From UBA2256 sp964531105 (GTDB lineage: Bacteria; Spirochaetota; Spirochaetia; Treponematales; Rectinemataceae), in NCBI GenBank assembly GCA_964531105.1, contig CAZHFN010000010.1, forward strand, positions 4,716 to 68,715: a stretch of 64,000 nt of DNA. The letters are read 5' to 3'. Under the pieces are notes generated by a model, which ran no database searches, was not told the DNA's origin, and saw only the letters and a program-made list of their open reading frames with translations. This document shows positions 52,774 to 60,654 of this stretch, in pieces (positions within the stretch are counted from its first letter, which is position 1; every line of letters starts with the position of its first letter). The position numbers and the translations under genes are program-made.

Positions 52774-52822
52774 CCGCAACTATGCTGCGAAAAAACCCAT
52801 AAAATCCGCAGGATAGCTGCGG
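52774..52822. repeat. Tandem hairpins upstream of vapB
   Basis: CCGCAG-GATAG-CTGCGG (52806-52822) and a shorter CGCA...TGCG copy (52775-52789) within a roughly 40-bp direct repeat that includes CATAAAATCC. On the minus strand the stronger hairpin is followed by ATTTTA, so it could end the remnant at 52911. 52823-52910 shows nothing else. Confidence 0.5.
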
Positions 52823-52910
52823 AAAAACGTAGGATTTCCGCAACAGCTAGTCAGCAGCCGTACTACTCCGCTGGGCCAAGAGCTAATTTGGGAAGTATCG
52901 ATCTTCTGCT

Positions 52911-53099
52911 TTAAGCGATGCGCACTTCGAGTCGTTTTCCCAATGCTCGCGCTACGCGCTGCAATGTCTTGACGGTTGGATTCCCCTTAGCTGGATTCTC
53001 AAGCCTCTGATACGCCTGATATGACAGACCCAAACGGGCAGCGATTTCTGATTGGGATCTATCGTCAAGAAAAATGCAACCGGCTATGGTACCTAGAGA
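52911..53099 (-). pseudogene. Truncated HicB-type antitoxin, C-terminal HTH remnant
   Basis: An open frame of 62 codons ends at TAA 52911-52913 and is bounded upstream by TAG at 53100-53102. It encodes SQSEIAARLGLSYQAYQRLEN and TLQRVARALGKRLEVRIA, the C-terminal HTH pattern of HicB-family antitoxins. It has no ATG, GTG or TTG before the HTH, so the N-terminal half and any partner toxin are missing. Probable remnant of a deleted HicAB module. Confidence 0.65.
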
Positions 53100-53154
53100 C
53101 TAAAACTTGACACTCCCTATCGGTGAGGCTAGGGTAAAAGAGGGGGACCAATCG

Positions 53155-53361
53155 ATGCCGACCGTCACCGTATCGAGCAAATTCCAAGTCGTAATTCCAA
53201 AAGAAATAAGGAAGGCCCTAGGCTTGCGGGCAGGCGTCGAACTGGAGGTATTCATCTCTGGATCGCGAATCGAGCTTATCCCTCTCCAACCGATAAATAC
53301 GCTCAAGGGAACCTTCCATGACATCGATACCGATATCCAGCGAGAAGAAGGTAGCCCATGA
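53155..53361 (+). CDS. AbrB/SpoVT-family small DNA-binding protein, orphan antitoxin type
   Basis: 68 aa beginning MPTVTVSSKFQVVIPKEIRKALG, an AbrB/MazE-type domain. An AGGGGG lies a few bases before ATG 53155. No PIN or MazF toxin follows; instead the WYL gene overlaps its stop by 4 nt. It may be an antitoxin that lost its toxin or a regulator that works with the WYL protein. Confidence 0.8.
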   Translation: MPTVTVSSKFQVVIPKEIRKALGLRAGVELEVFISGSRIELIPLQPINTLKGTFHDIDTDIQREEGSP

Positions 53362-54332
53362 GCCAGACTGAGAGGATTTTCTATGTGGACAGGGAGATTC
53401 GCGAAGGCAGAGGGGCGACGATAGCCGATGTGGCCGAGCGCTTCGAGGTGTCGGAGCGGCAGGTTAAGAGGGATATAGAATACATGAGGGATAGGCTCGG
53501 GGCGCCCATAGAATGGGATGCCAAGCGCAGGCGCTATGTCTACCGCGAGCCCTGGGAGAGCCTGGCGGCGGCGGACGAAAAGTCGCTGTTCGCCATTTCC
53601 TTCCTCACGTCGATTCTATCGGAATACGCCTATGTGCCCGTGCTGTCGAACGAGCTCATCGGCTTTTTAGAGGGGAAGATTTCGCGGCGCTACGAGCGCA
53701 TCGCCGACAGGGTGAGCTACGAGCTACCCACGATCGAGCGGATAGGCAACTCAATCGCCTACACCCTCTGCCAGGCCTTGGTGGACCAGGCTGCACTCCA
53801 CATCGAGTATCTGGACTCCAAGGGTGAAAAGAGCAGCCGCGTGATTCTCCCGGCTCACCTGATCAACTACTCAGGTAAATGGTACTGCATAGCCCGGGAT
53901 TCCAAGTCTTTGGAACTCAGGACCTTCTCGGTTGCCCGGATGGAGGCGGCCAAGGAGATCCTCAATCCCAGCCCCGACCTGGTTTTACCCACAAAGGAAG
54001 AGATCGAAAAGCACCTGTCGTCGTCCTACGGAATATTCAAGGGCGAACCTATCGGCAGGGCTTCTTTGCGCTTCACCGGGGGAGCGGCCAGGGCGATTCG
54101 GCATCAGGAATGGCACAGGGAACAGTCCATCCAGGAATCATCAGCCCCGGACGGAAGCCTTGTGGTGGACTTGAGCCTTCCGGTGCACGACTGGACCGAG
54201 ATTCTGGGTCGTGCCCTGCGCTGCGGAGCCACCTGCGAAGTCCTTGCGCCTCATGAGTTCAGGGAACGATGGGTTTCGGAAATCCGCAGGATGGCCGAGC
54301 TAACGAAGGACCCCACTAAAGTGACACAGTAA
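53358..54332 (+). CDS. WYL-domain transcriptional regulator
   Basis: 324 aa. An N-terminal HTH (TIADVAERFEVSERQVKRDIEYMRD) is followed by a WYL ligand-binding domain (GKWYCIARDSKSLELRTFSVARM) and the C-terminal WCX-like extension ending SEIRRMAEL. WYL regulators often sit beside defence genes and sense nucleic acids or nucleotides (family knowledge). Translationally coupled to the AbrB-type gene. The repeat array 50 nt downstream is a candidate binding region. Confidence 0.9.
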   Translation: MSQTERIFYVDREIREGRGATIADVAERFEVSERQVKRDIEYMRDRLGAPIEWDAKRRRYVYREPWESLAAADEKSLFAISFLTSILSEYAYVPVLSNELIGFLEGKISRRYERIADRVSYELPTIERIGNSIAYTLCQALVDQAALHIEYLDSKGEKSSRVILPAHLINYSGKWYCIARDSKSLELRTFSVARMEAAKEILNPSPDLVLPTKEEIEKHLSSSYGIFKGEPIGRASLRFTGGAARAIRHQEWHREQSIQESSAPDGSLVVDLSLPVHDWTEILGRALRCGATCEVLAPHEFRERWVSEIRRMAELTKDPTKVTQ

Positions 54333-54385
54333 CTATCTTTATAGAATGAATTTAATTCACTTTGTTCAATTAAGCTTGTTTTTTC

Positions 54386-54444
54386 ATGCTTAATGTGACG
54401 TTTTAAGCATATTTTTCCATGCTTACTTTGACATTTTATGCATG
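54386..54444. repeat. Two-unit ~33-bp palindromic repeat
   Basis: Unit 1: ATGCTTAA (54386-54393) and TTAAGCAT (54403-54410) flank TGTGACGTT. Unit 2 (54418-54444) starts CATGCTTACTTTGACA and ends GCATG. The offset is 33 nt. A third related core AAAGTGACACAGT is at 54318-54330. Likely operator array for the gene at 54543 or the WYL protein. Confidence 0.65.
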
Positions 54445-54485
54445 AGGCTACTATCGTTATCTAATAGCCAAAATAATTTCTTGCC

Positions 54486-54502
54486 GGGACACTCTGTGTC
54501 CC
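54486..54502. repeat. Short hairpin in the leader of the gene at 54543
   Basis: GGGACAC, TCT, GTGTCCC: a 7-bp stem with a 3-nt loop, about 40 nt before the ATG. Confidence 0.5.
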
Positions 54503-54542
54503 TCCTCCAGGTGTAGTGTGTACACAGCAGGGAGGGACTTCC

Positions 54543-55559
54543 ATGAGCACGGATACCGTTTATCTTATCCAGATTGCAGAAAACTCATTCGATCTGTTCT
54601 CGGAGAGCAACACGGGGGTGCTAAACCTGGCCGGCTCCGCCTCGGGTGAGAATGCCCTGGCGGCCGCCAGAGAAATCGCCTCGGAGTTCCTGGATGCCGA
54701 AGAAGCCGTAACCGAGCAGGAGTTGTTCTTTCAGGATAGCTTTGGAAACCCACCTCTCTACGAATTAAATACCTTCAGGCCGCGTGTCTGGCGCCGGGGA
54801 CCTCCCGGAGCGGTAGGTAAAGAGATTGCAGGATTCCTCTACCGCTACCCAGGCCTGCGTCAGGCCATGAAATGCGGGGATTTCATCGCCGCCGGCACCG
54901 CGATTCAGCGCTCCAAAAAGCTCAAAAACTTCCGTTCCCTGCTGCGGTATATGGCGGGCGAGGAAGTCTTTCTCATCTTCGCCCTATACTGGCTTTCGGC
55001 CTTCGACGAATTCAAGCAGGGTCACCTGGCCGCCCTGCTCGCAGGCCGACAGGGTCCGGCCAAGGAAAACCCCTACGGCGAACTCTTCGATTTCGCCAAG
55101 CCTTGTATCGAAGCCACGGATCTGACGGAATTCAAGGACGAAATCAAGCGCAAGCTTTCTGCCTACCTCTTCGAAAAGCACGGAACCCTCGTTCTACCCC
55201 TAGTGGGTGAAAACTTTGGCAAGGCGACTAGCGAAATGCGGAAGCGAAGCAGCGAAGCCCTCTCCGAAGGTCGCCGCCGCGCCCTGGTGGAAGGCCTGGA
55301 AGGCTTCGAGGCCCGAATCCGCGCATGGCTGGAGCGCATCGAATTCGCCCTCCGCCAGGACCCCTTCAACAAAGCCGACGCCAACGCCCTCTCCATCCTG
55401 GCCCGCCTTCCCGACGACGGCCGCACCTACCTTGCCGGCTACCTCCGCGCCGACCTCGCCGCCTTCCTTACCCCCATGCTGAAAAAAGGCAATTCCCTTC
55501 AAACCAAACTGTTTTGGCTGGATGATACAGAGACAAAGGTTGCGGTTAGGGCGCAATAA
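54543..55559 (+). CDS. Uncharacterised protein downstream of the WYL regulator
   Basis: 338 aa, GC-rich and strongly helical, with a long charged C-terminal helix (SEALSEGRRRALVEGLEGFEARIRAWLERIEFAL). N-terminal DTVYLIQIAENSFDLFSES. A GGGAGGG site precedes ATG 54543. No signal peptide or known domain seen. It lies after two repeat arrays and the WYL gene, so it may be the target of that regulator. Confidence 0.7.
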   Translation: MSTDTVYLIQIAENSFDLFSESNTGVLNLAGSASGENALAAAREIASEFLDAEEAVTEQELFFQDSFGNPPLYELNTFRPRVWRRGPPGAVGKEIAGFLYRYPGLRQAMKCGDFIAAGTAIQRSKKLKNFRSLLRYMAGEEVFLIFALYWLSAFDEFKQGHLAALLAGRQGPAKENPYGELFDFAKPCIEATDLTEFKDEIKRKLSAYLFEKHGTLVLPLVGENFGKATSEMRKRSSEALSEGRRRALVEGLEGFEARIRAWLERIEFALRQDPFNKADANALSILARLPDDGRTYLAGYLRADLAAFLTPMLKKGNSLQTKLFWLDDTETKVAVRAQ

Positions 55560-55650
55560 CATAAATCTTCGAGCTAGCTTTGAATTCGTATACATTTAAG
55601 AAAAAGAATGCCAAAATAATTTTAAGAGTTCGCTTGAAAAATTCAATAAA

Positions 55651-55684
55651 GAATAAGCCCCTCATTCGAGGAGCTTATTCTTTT
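55651..55684 (+). terminator. Terminator after the gene at 54543
   Basis: GAATAAGC (55651-55658) with GCTTATTC (55673-55680), inner CCTC/GAGG pairing with one mismatch, then TTTTAC. Confidence 0.75.
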
Positions 55685-55689
55685 ACTTG

Positions 55690-55821
55690 CTATTTTTTCT
55701 TCTTCTCTCTTTGAGATAATGCGCTAGCTGCAGCAGTTTTTTCAGTTCTTGTTGACCGGGGATTACTTAATACTTTTCCTGCCGCAGAAGCTGCCCTAGA
55801 TGAGGTTTTTTTGCTTTTCAT
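55690..55821 (-). CDS. Small Lys/Ala/Ser-rich protein, second gene of a mini-operon
   Basis: 43 aa: begins MKSKKTSSRAASAAGKVL, ends ASALSQREKKKK. Very basic, the pattern of a widespread uncharacterised family (KxxSKxAxxLR...KSxAGSALSQ). AAGGAGA lies 7 nt before the ATG; the longer frame to 55938 is not supported. It starts inside the last codons of the upstream 79-aa gene. Confidence 0.65.
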   Translation of the reverse strand: MKSKKTSSRAASAAGKVLSNPRSTRTEKTAAASALSQREKKKK

Positions 55822-56035
55822 AGACTCTCCTTGTACCCGAATAAAGTATGTCATCATAGTCACCTCGCTTAATGCGCCATAAGCACATATATAGGCAACC
55901 TGATGGCCTGTAATTTCCTGTCTTGTTAAAGAAAGCATCCTCTAACATGATAGGAACCGAATACGTTACCTGACCGAATTCCTTTTCGATCTCCACTAGA
56001 GCTTGAAGCTCTCTTTTTGAGTAACGTTTTCCCAT
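55796..56035 (-). CDS. Small uncharacterised protein, first gene of the mini-operon
   Basis: 79 aa beginning MGKRYSKRELQALVEIEKEFG and containing a GCLYMCLWRIKRGDYDD stretch. AAGGAG lies 5 nt before the ATG. Its 3' end overlaps the 43-aa gene by 26 nt, so both are translated from one message. No family recognised; no toxin or antitoxin motif is seen. Confidence 0.65.
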   Translation of the reverse strand: MGKRYSKRELQALVEIEKEFGQVTYSVPIMLEDAFFNKTGNYRPSGCLYMCLWRIKRGDYDDILYSGTRRVYEKQKNLI

Positions 56036-56216
56036 AAAACTCCTTCGGCATAGGAGGAGGTGATTGATTTAATGGTGTAATAGTAAAAAATGCGAACAAT
56101 GACTATATTTTTGAATAATTTGCCATCATTTCACATTATATACCTTGACAGCCATTTTTTTTAATCTCTATAATTGTGAACCTTAGTTAATTTAGCTCCT
56201 ATGCCTAATTCTTCAT

Positions 56217-56253
56217 AGACCGCCAAGAAGACTGATCCTCTTCAAGGTGGTCT
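56217..56253. repeat. Imperfect hairpin in an AT-rich gene-free stretch
   Basis: AGACCGCC (56217-56224) with GGTGGTCT (56246-56253), one G-T pair, with AAGAAGA/TCTTC inside. It is the only notable structure in 56036-56477, which is otherwise very AT-rich without a supported ORF. It could be a terminator for the minus-strand operon ending at 56478. Confidence 0.45.
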
Positions 56254-56477
56254 TTGGTGTTTACAGGCATACACCTGCTTCACCACATTGCACATTAAAA
56301 AAATTATCAAACCATGTCAAGTGGTCGTAACACAATATAAAGACACCAACTATGGATGGTCCACAACATATTGTATATATCGAAAAATAATTACTAAAGT
56401 GAAAAATATTGATTTAAAAAAACCTAATATAAAAAGTTAAATTAATATATTATATTTTCTGCATTAATGATGTTGTA

Positions 56478-57413
56478 TTAATTGTGTAAAGCCAAAATCG
56501 GCTCAAGCATTTCAGTTTCTATTCTCCATGCTTGCCATACGTTTTCTAATTCTTCTTCAGACGCATTCCATCCAAAAGACCAATAGGTCCATTTATCGTA
56601 TTGTGCATCTGATAAAAATGGCCATCGAGCGTTTGAGAGTATATTAGAGATACTATTAATCAGCTTTCCACATTGTATAGTGATTTCAATCAACTTTTCG
56701 AAATTAAGATTTTCTTCTTTTATATCCATTGATGCTCTGCTATTTTTTGTCGCCGCATGTGCAAAATACTTATTAGTGAGATACTTAACTTCAGTATTAA
56801 TTTCTTTGGTTCTTTCGATCAAATCATTAAGATACTCTTCTGGAATAACATCATTCTCGGTTCTCGCATCTGGTGCAGTCAATGTGATCTCATCCCATTG
56901 CTTATGAAGAGAGTAAGATTGATAAGGAGAACAGTCTTTTGGTATAGGTCCGAACTTAACACCTATTCGTTGCTGATTTTCTAAATATTCGTCATGCTTC
57001 CTATTTAATATTTCAATATCGTACTCAAGATTCTTAAGACTAAATAACCTTCTTCTTGAGTATTCTTTTCTATGTTTTTTAATATCCTTAAGAAGGCTTT
57101 GTATCGATATTATAGATCTATCGTTTTTCTCTTCGCTACAATTCAATTTTCCATCTTCAGTTATTTTTCTAATAGCAATACAAAAACTTTTGAAGAAATT
57201 TGTCACAATGAATTCATAGACGATTGGATTTATTTTTAATTCGTCAGAATCTTTGCTTCCAGTCTTCTCCCATGAGTGCTGTATTGCTTTAAAAACACCG
57301 ATATCCCATACCAAATTAGTGATTTGGCCAACCAAAGTATTGGAATCCATGGGCTCAGTGCATAAAGCACTGTCCCAAGTTTTCCATAAAACGTTAAACT
57401 CTCGATCAGTCAT
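56478..57413 (-). CDS. Uncharacterised protein, possibly HEPN/AbiU2-like
   Basis: 311 aa, helical and Lys/Glu/Asn-rich. The stretch KEINTEVKYLTNKYFAHAATKN resembles the C-terminal R/N-K...AH segment of AbiU2-like HEPN proteins; the assignment is weak. No membrane segment or signal is seen. It is the last gene of the six-gene PglZ operon, overlapping the upstream gene by 8 nt, and has low GC like its neighbours. If HEPN, it could be the RNA-targeting effector. Confidence 0.65.
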   Translation of the reverse strand: MTDREFNVLWKTWDSALCTEPMDSNTLVGQITNLVWDIGVFKAIQHSWEKTGSKDSDELKINPIVYEFIVTNFFKSFCIAIRKITEDGKLNCSEEKNDRSIISIQSLLKDIKKHRKEYSRRRLFSLKNLEYDIEILNRKHDEYLENQQRIGVKFGPIPKDCSPYQSYSLHKQWDEITLTAPDARTENDVIPEEYLNDLIERTKEINTEVKYLTNKYFAHAATKNSRASMDIKEENLNFEKLIEITIQCGKLINSISNILSNARWPFLSDAQYDKWTYWSFGWNASEEELENVWQAWRIETEMLEPILALHN

Positions 57414-58056
57414 TTCTAATTAATATGGCATTATCAATAACCTTTGGAATACTTCTGTTCCAAAGGTTATCATCATCGGTGACTATTGAATTCCAGTCGA
57501 TGTCCTCTTGAGCTATTCTAAAGGATAGATCTACTACTTCAAAATACTTGTGAATTGATTCAGAAGTATTCCCATAGCAGAACGTTAGGGTGTTTTTACC
57601 GTCCATAGGCATAAGAAGATCTGGGAAGATAAAATGTAGTAATTTTGAGTTCGATACAAGACGTTGGTTGCTTACCATAAGAGAAAGGCCGTTATAGAGC
57701 AAACTCAACAATTCTTTTATGTCTTTTAAGTCTGTGGTAAGAATACTCCCAGATTTCTTTTCTAAAGCTTTAAAAGCATCAATGTTATCGTGTATGTTGC
57801 TTTTAAAATCGATGAAATCCTTCATTTTTGCACCACGAGAATTCATATCCCATGAAACCAATGTGGCATAGAGCAACTCGATATTGGTATCGTTTCTTAG
57901 AAATTTATCAACTTTCGGTGTATTCCTTCTTAAGTTTATGGTTTTCGAATAGAAATAAAGAGATGGACCGTGGCGATATATTACATCGATTCTGTGTATT
58001 CTACTATTTATTATATTTACTAGGCTGGCGCATTTTTGTTCAATTCCTGGAATCAC
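57406..58056 (-). CDS. Uncharacterised protein of the PglZ operon
   Basis: 216 aa. Central region LLYATLVSWDMNSRGAKMKDF and SNSKLLHFIFPDLLMPMD resemble a widespread uncharacterised family found near restriction and defence genes (pattern NSK-LLH-xxPDL-xPxD). No signal peptide, membrane segment or catalytic motif is recognised. Starts 10 nt after the upstream gene and overlaps the next one by 8 nt. Confidence 0.65.
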   Translation of the reverse strand: MIPGIEQKCASLVNIINSRIHRIDVIYRHGPSLYFYSKTINLRRNTPKVDKFLRNDTNIELLYATLVSWDMNSRGAKMKDFIDFKSNIHDNIDAFKALEKKSGSILTTDLKDIKELLSLLYNGLSLMVSNQRLVSNSKLLHFIFPDLLMPMDGKNTLTFCYGNTSESIHKYFEVVDLSFRIAQEDIDWNSIVTDDDNLWNRSIPKVIDNAILIRND

Positions 58057-58066
58057 GTATAAGCTC

Positions 58067-58819
58067 CTATTTTATTTTTCCAGATGGTTTAACCATTCCT
58101 TTTGGATTTTTATATTCAATATATCCTTGTCTTGATCCAGTTTTTGAGACTGCCAGTAAAACTTGATTAGGATAGGGCGGTTGTTTTGGTTTGAGAAAAT
58201 AATGCCAATCGCGATACTCAAAGTCGTCGATAGAGATTTGTTTACCGCCAGATAATCTGATGCCTATAGCTACGAAGAGTTCCGCAGCTCTATCATCGGT
58301 AATTTCTCTACATGGTATAGCGCGATATACACCACGTTTATCTCTTACAATAAGGTTAATCTCTACAAGCATTGGGAACACTGCATCGAGGGCAATTTCT
58401 AAGGTTCTATTACTACCGTAGAGGCTGCCTATTTTTTGTGCGATATATCGACGACTCACTAATTCTTGTACTCGAAATACTTTAGCAAGTACGGCTATAA
58501 CATCGTAAAATAATGGGTATGCAAGAGTTATCAAGGTAAGCGTGATGGCATGCTTATCGGTTGCATTTAGCTTTTTGTATCGTTCATGCCCAATACGTTT
58601 TTGTATGAATTCTAATACAGGTTTATCAAGAGAGAGGATTCTATTAGTATACTGAGAAGCTTTTAGAGCACGGTTATGGCCTTTATAGACTAAAGCCATA
58701 TCTGCTTTCATTGCAGTTGTATCTATGGTTCCGGTTTCTAAATAATTAGTAATGTACTTCTCGAGTAATTCTATTGGTACCCTTTGATTTATTCCTATAT
58801 ACCGTGATTGTTTATTCAT
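58067..58819 (-). CDS. Uncharacterised protein between PglZ and the 216-aa gene
   Basis: 250 aa. ATG 58819 is chosen because GGAG lies 5-8 nt upstream; a GTG at 58825 overlaps the pglZ stop. Middle LTLITLAYPLFYDVIAVLAKVF is hydrophobic but probably helical core. The segment LVSRRYIAQKIGSLYGSNRTLEIALDAVFPMLVEINLI resembles a winged-helix layout; a distant link to BrxA-like proteins is possible but unproven. C-terminus is basic and Pro-rich. Confidence 0.65.
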   Translation of the reverse strand: MNKQSRYIGINQRVPIELLEKYITNYLETGTIDTTAMKADMALVYKGHNRALKASQYTNRILSLDKPVLEFIQKRIGHERYKKLNATDKHAITLTLITLAYPLFYDVIAVLAKVFRVQELVSRRYIAQKIGSLYGSNRTLEIALDAVFPMLVEINLIVRDKRGVYRAIPCREITDDRAAELFVAIGIRLSGGKQISIDDFEYRDWHYFLKPKQPPYPNQVLLAVSKTGSRQGYIEYKNPKGMVKPSGKIK

Positions 58820-58821
58820 TA

Positions 58822-60654
58822 TCACTCCACGATGCCAAAGGGCACTAACATCTCGAGTAGGTGACTTCCCCCATGTGTAACAACTATAGGATCGTTACAG
58901 AATGCGGAGTTATCACTCAAATAGACTACTGAAGCACGGCGGCAAGCTTTCAAATTTGGATTAGATGCGAGGTAGGATATCGCTATCTCTTCTGATGCAA
59001 ATTCTATGTGTCGCTTGCTGCGAGAGTTTGAAAGACAACGGGACTTCATAGGAACACTACCGATTCCGCGCGCTTCAATGTTTCCATGGTCTGATGTGAT
59101 GTAACAACGAAATCCCTTTGACCGTAATTCTTGTATGAGTGCAACTATGCTAGATTTATTAATCCACGTTTTTGTATCTTGAAAAAGCTGTGCGTTCCCA
59201 AGAATCGCTCCGTGGAGTATTTCATCCAAGTCTGTGCATACTATTCCAGCAACTTGAGTGTTGGGCACTATGTCATAATTCAAGCGATTGGAAGTACTAA
59301 AACGCAAATAGGCTAATTCACCTTCTGCATAGCCTCGTCTTGTCCAGTATTCAAAGAAAAGCCTTTTTTCTACTTCAGTTCCCATAGAAAGATCTGGCTT
59401 GGAACCTTTAAAAAGCGCTTGTCGCGACCATGCGGTAATGGATGGAAGAAAGGAGAAGACAGCATTTGTCTTTGTAGCTATCCTTTCTGCTTCTAAGGCT
59501 TTGCTGATTAGGTTCCATTGCCATGTATTCATGCCATCGATTACGATAAAAGCCTTTTTACGCTCAGGTTGGGCTCGTAGATACTCAAGAACACGGGATA
59601 CTACTAAGGGCCTTCTGGTGCCGCTCAACGAAAATATTTGCCAATAGTATTTATCAATAAAATTTTGAAAACGGATATTAAGTGAATCGATTGACGAGGT
59701 AAGTCGTTCGACCATTGAGCAATCGTGTGATGATAAGGCCTGGGCAAATGCTTCTCCAAGTACAGTTCCTAGCTCAAGCCATTCCCCAGGAACATCCTGG
59801 ATCGTCTGATCTACAGAGGCAAGATGGGATAACAGGGATTCAAAACGCCTTATTGATTCTTCATGTTCATCGATATAAAAAAATGGCAGTAAGCGAGAAT
59901 CTATGGTCTCGAATAGTATTTTACTTACCTTCTGTGGTTTTAAGATCTTACTTGTAAGAAGAGAGCCAAGGGCTTTTATAAGAAGTGGTTCTACGAGATT
60001 GCATGCACTTTCTTTTCCTTGTCCCACCGCTGCGAGTGCTTCTTGAATATAGAGAAGGATGCCTTCTTTAGAAATAATCTCTTTTCCAAGACCAGAAAGT
60101 TGAATCTTCCCCTCGTTGTAGAGAAATTCTTTCAACGCTGTGTTTATAGCATCATCATGAAATACAACTTCAATAAATACTGAGAGAAAACGTTCCTTGG
60201 TTCTGGAAGCATCGAGGGCATGAAGGTCGACATGGTAGAGGTTTTCAAGAAGGAATCTAATTGTCCCCGTATAGCCTAAGATTTCATAAGGCTTTAGTTC
60301 ATTCAATGTACATAGCGCGTTATAGCTTAGCCCTTTTAAAGCAGAGGAGTCAAAGTATGGGAAGATGTCTTTATAGCTGATGTGAGCAACTAAGACATCA
60401 CGGTTCATATCAGGACGAGTTACGTAAGGGAAATCGACTATAAGAAGCGATTTGTTCGATTTACTACGCAATTCAAGTTCAAAAATTCTTCTTGCTTCAA
60501 GTGAAGTTTTACAGAAATGAAGTATATAGCCTTGATCTAAAAAGACCTTTTTTACTACATCATACGAAAACAACCTATCTGTATCTACAACAAGGACTCG
60601 CGTTGTATTGGCGGGCATGAGTTTATCGGTAATCTTCTTAACCCAATCACTCAT
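58822..60654 (-). CDS. pglZ: PglZ-domain protein
   Basis: 610 aa. The C-terminal half carries the alkaline-phosphatase-like PglZ domain: AFIVIDGMNTWQW, FSFLPSITAWSRQALFKG, YITSDHGNIEARG and VTHGGSHLLEMLVPF, with probable metal-binding Asp and His. The N-terminal half is helical. PglZ is a hallmark of BREX and Pgl phage-defence systems (established knowledge). Overlaps the helicase stop by 8 nt. None of BrxC, PglX, BrxL or DrmA is in the window. Confidence 0.9.
   Translation of the reverse strand: MSDWVKKITDKLMPANTTRVLVVDTDRLFSYDVVKKVFLDQGYILHFCKTSLEARRIFELELRSKSNKSLLIVDFPYVTRPDMNRDVLVAHISYKDIFPYFDSSALKGLSYNALCTLNELKPYEILGYTGTIRFLLENLYHVDLHALDASRTKERFLSVFIEVVFHDDAINTALKEFLYNEGKIQLSGLGKEIISKEGILLYIQEALAAVGQGKESACNLVEPLLIKALGSLLTSKILKPQKVSKILFETIDSRLLPFFYIDEHEESIRRFESLLSHLASVDQTIQDVPGEWLELGTVLGEAFAQALSSHDCSMVERLTSSIDSLNIRFQNFIDKYYWQIFSLSGTRRPLVVSRVLEYLRAQPERKKAFIVIDGMNTWQWNLISKALEAERIATKTNAVFSFLPSITAWSRQALFKGSKPDLSMGTEVEKRLFFEYWTRRGYAEGELAYLRFSTSNRLNYDIVPNTQVAGIVCTDLDEILHGAILGNAQLFQDTKTWINKSSIVALIQELRSKGFRCYITSDHGNIEARGIGSVPMKSRCLSNSRSKRHIEFASEEIAISYLASNPNLKACRRASVVYLSDNSAFCNDPIVVTHGGSHLLEMLVPFGIVE

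Noticed and set aside
54386..54444. CRISPR array
   Set aside because: Two diverged palindromic units only; no spacers or cas genes.
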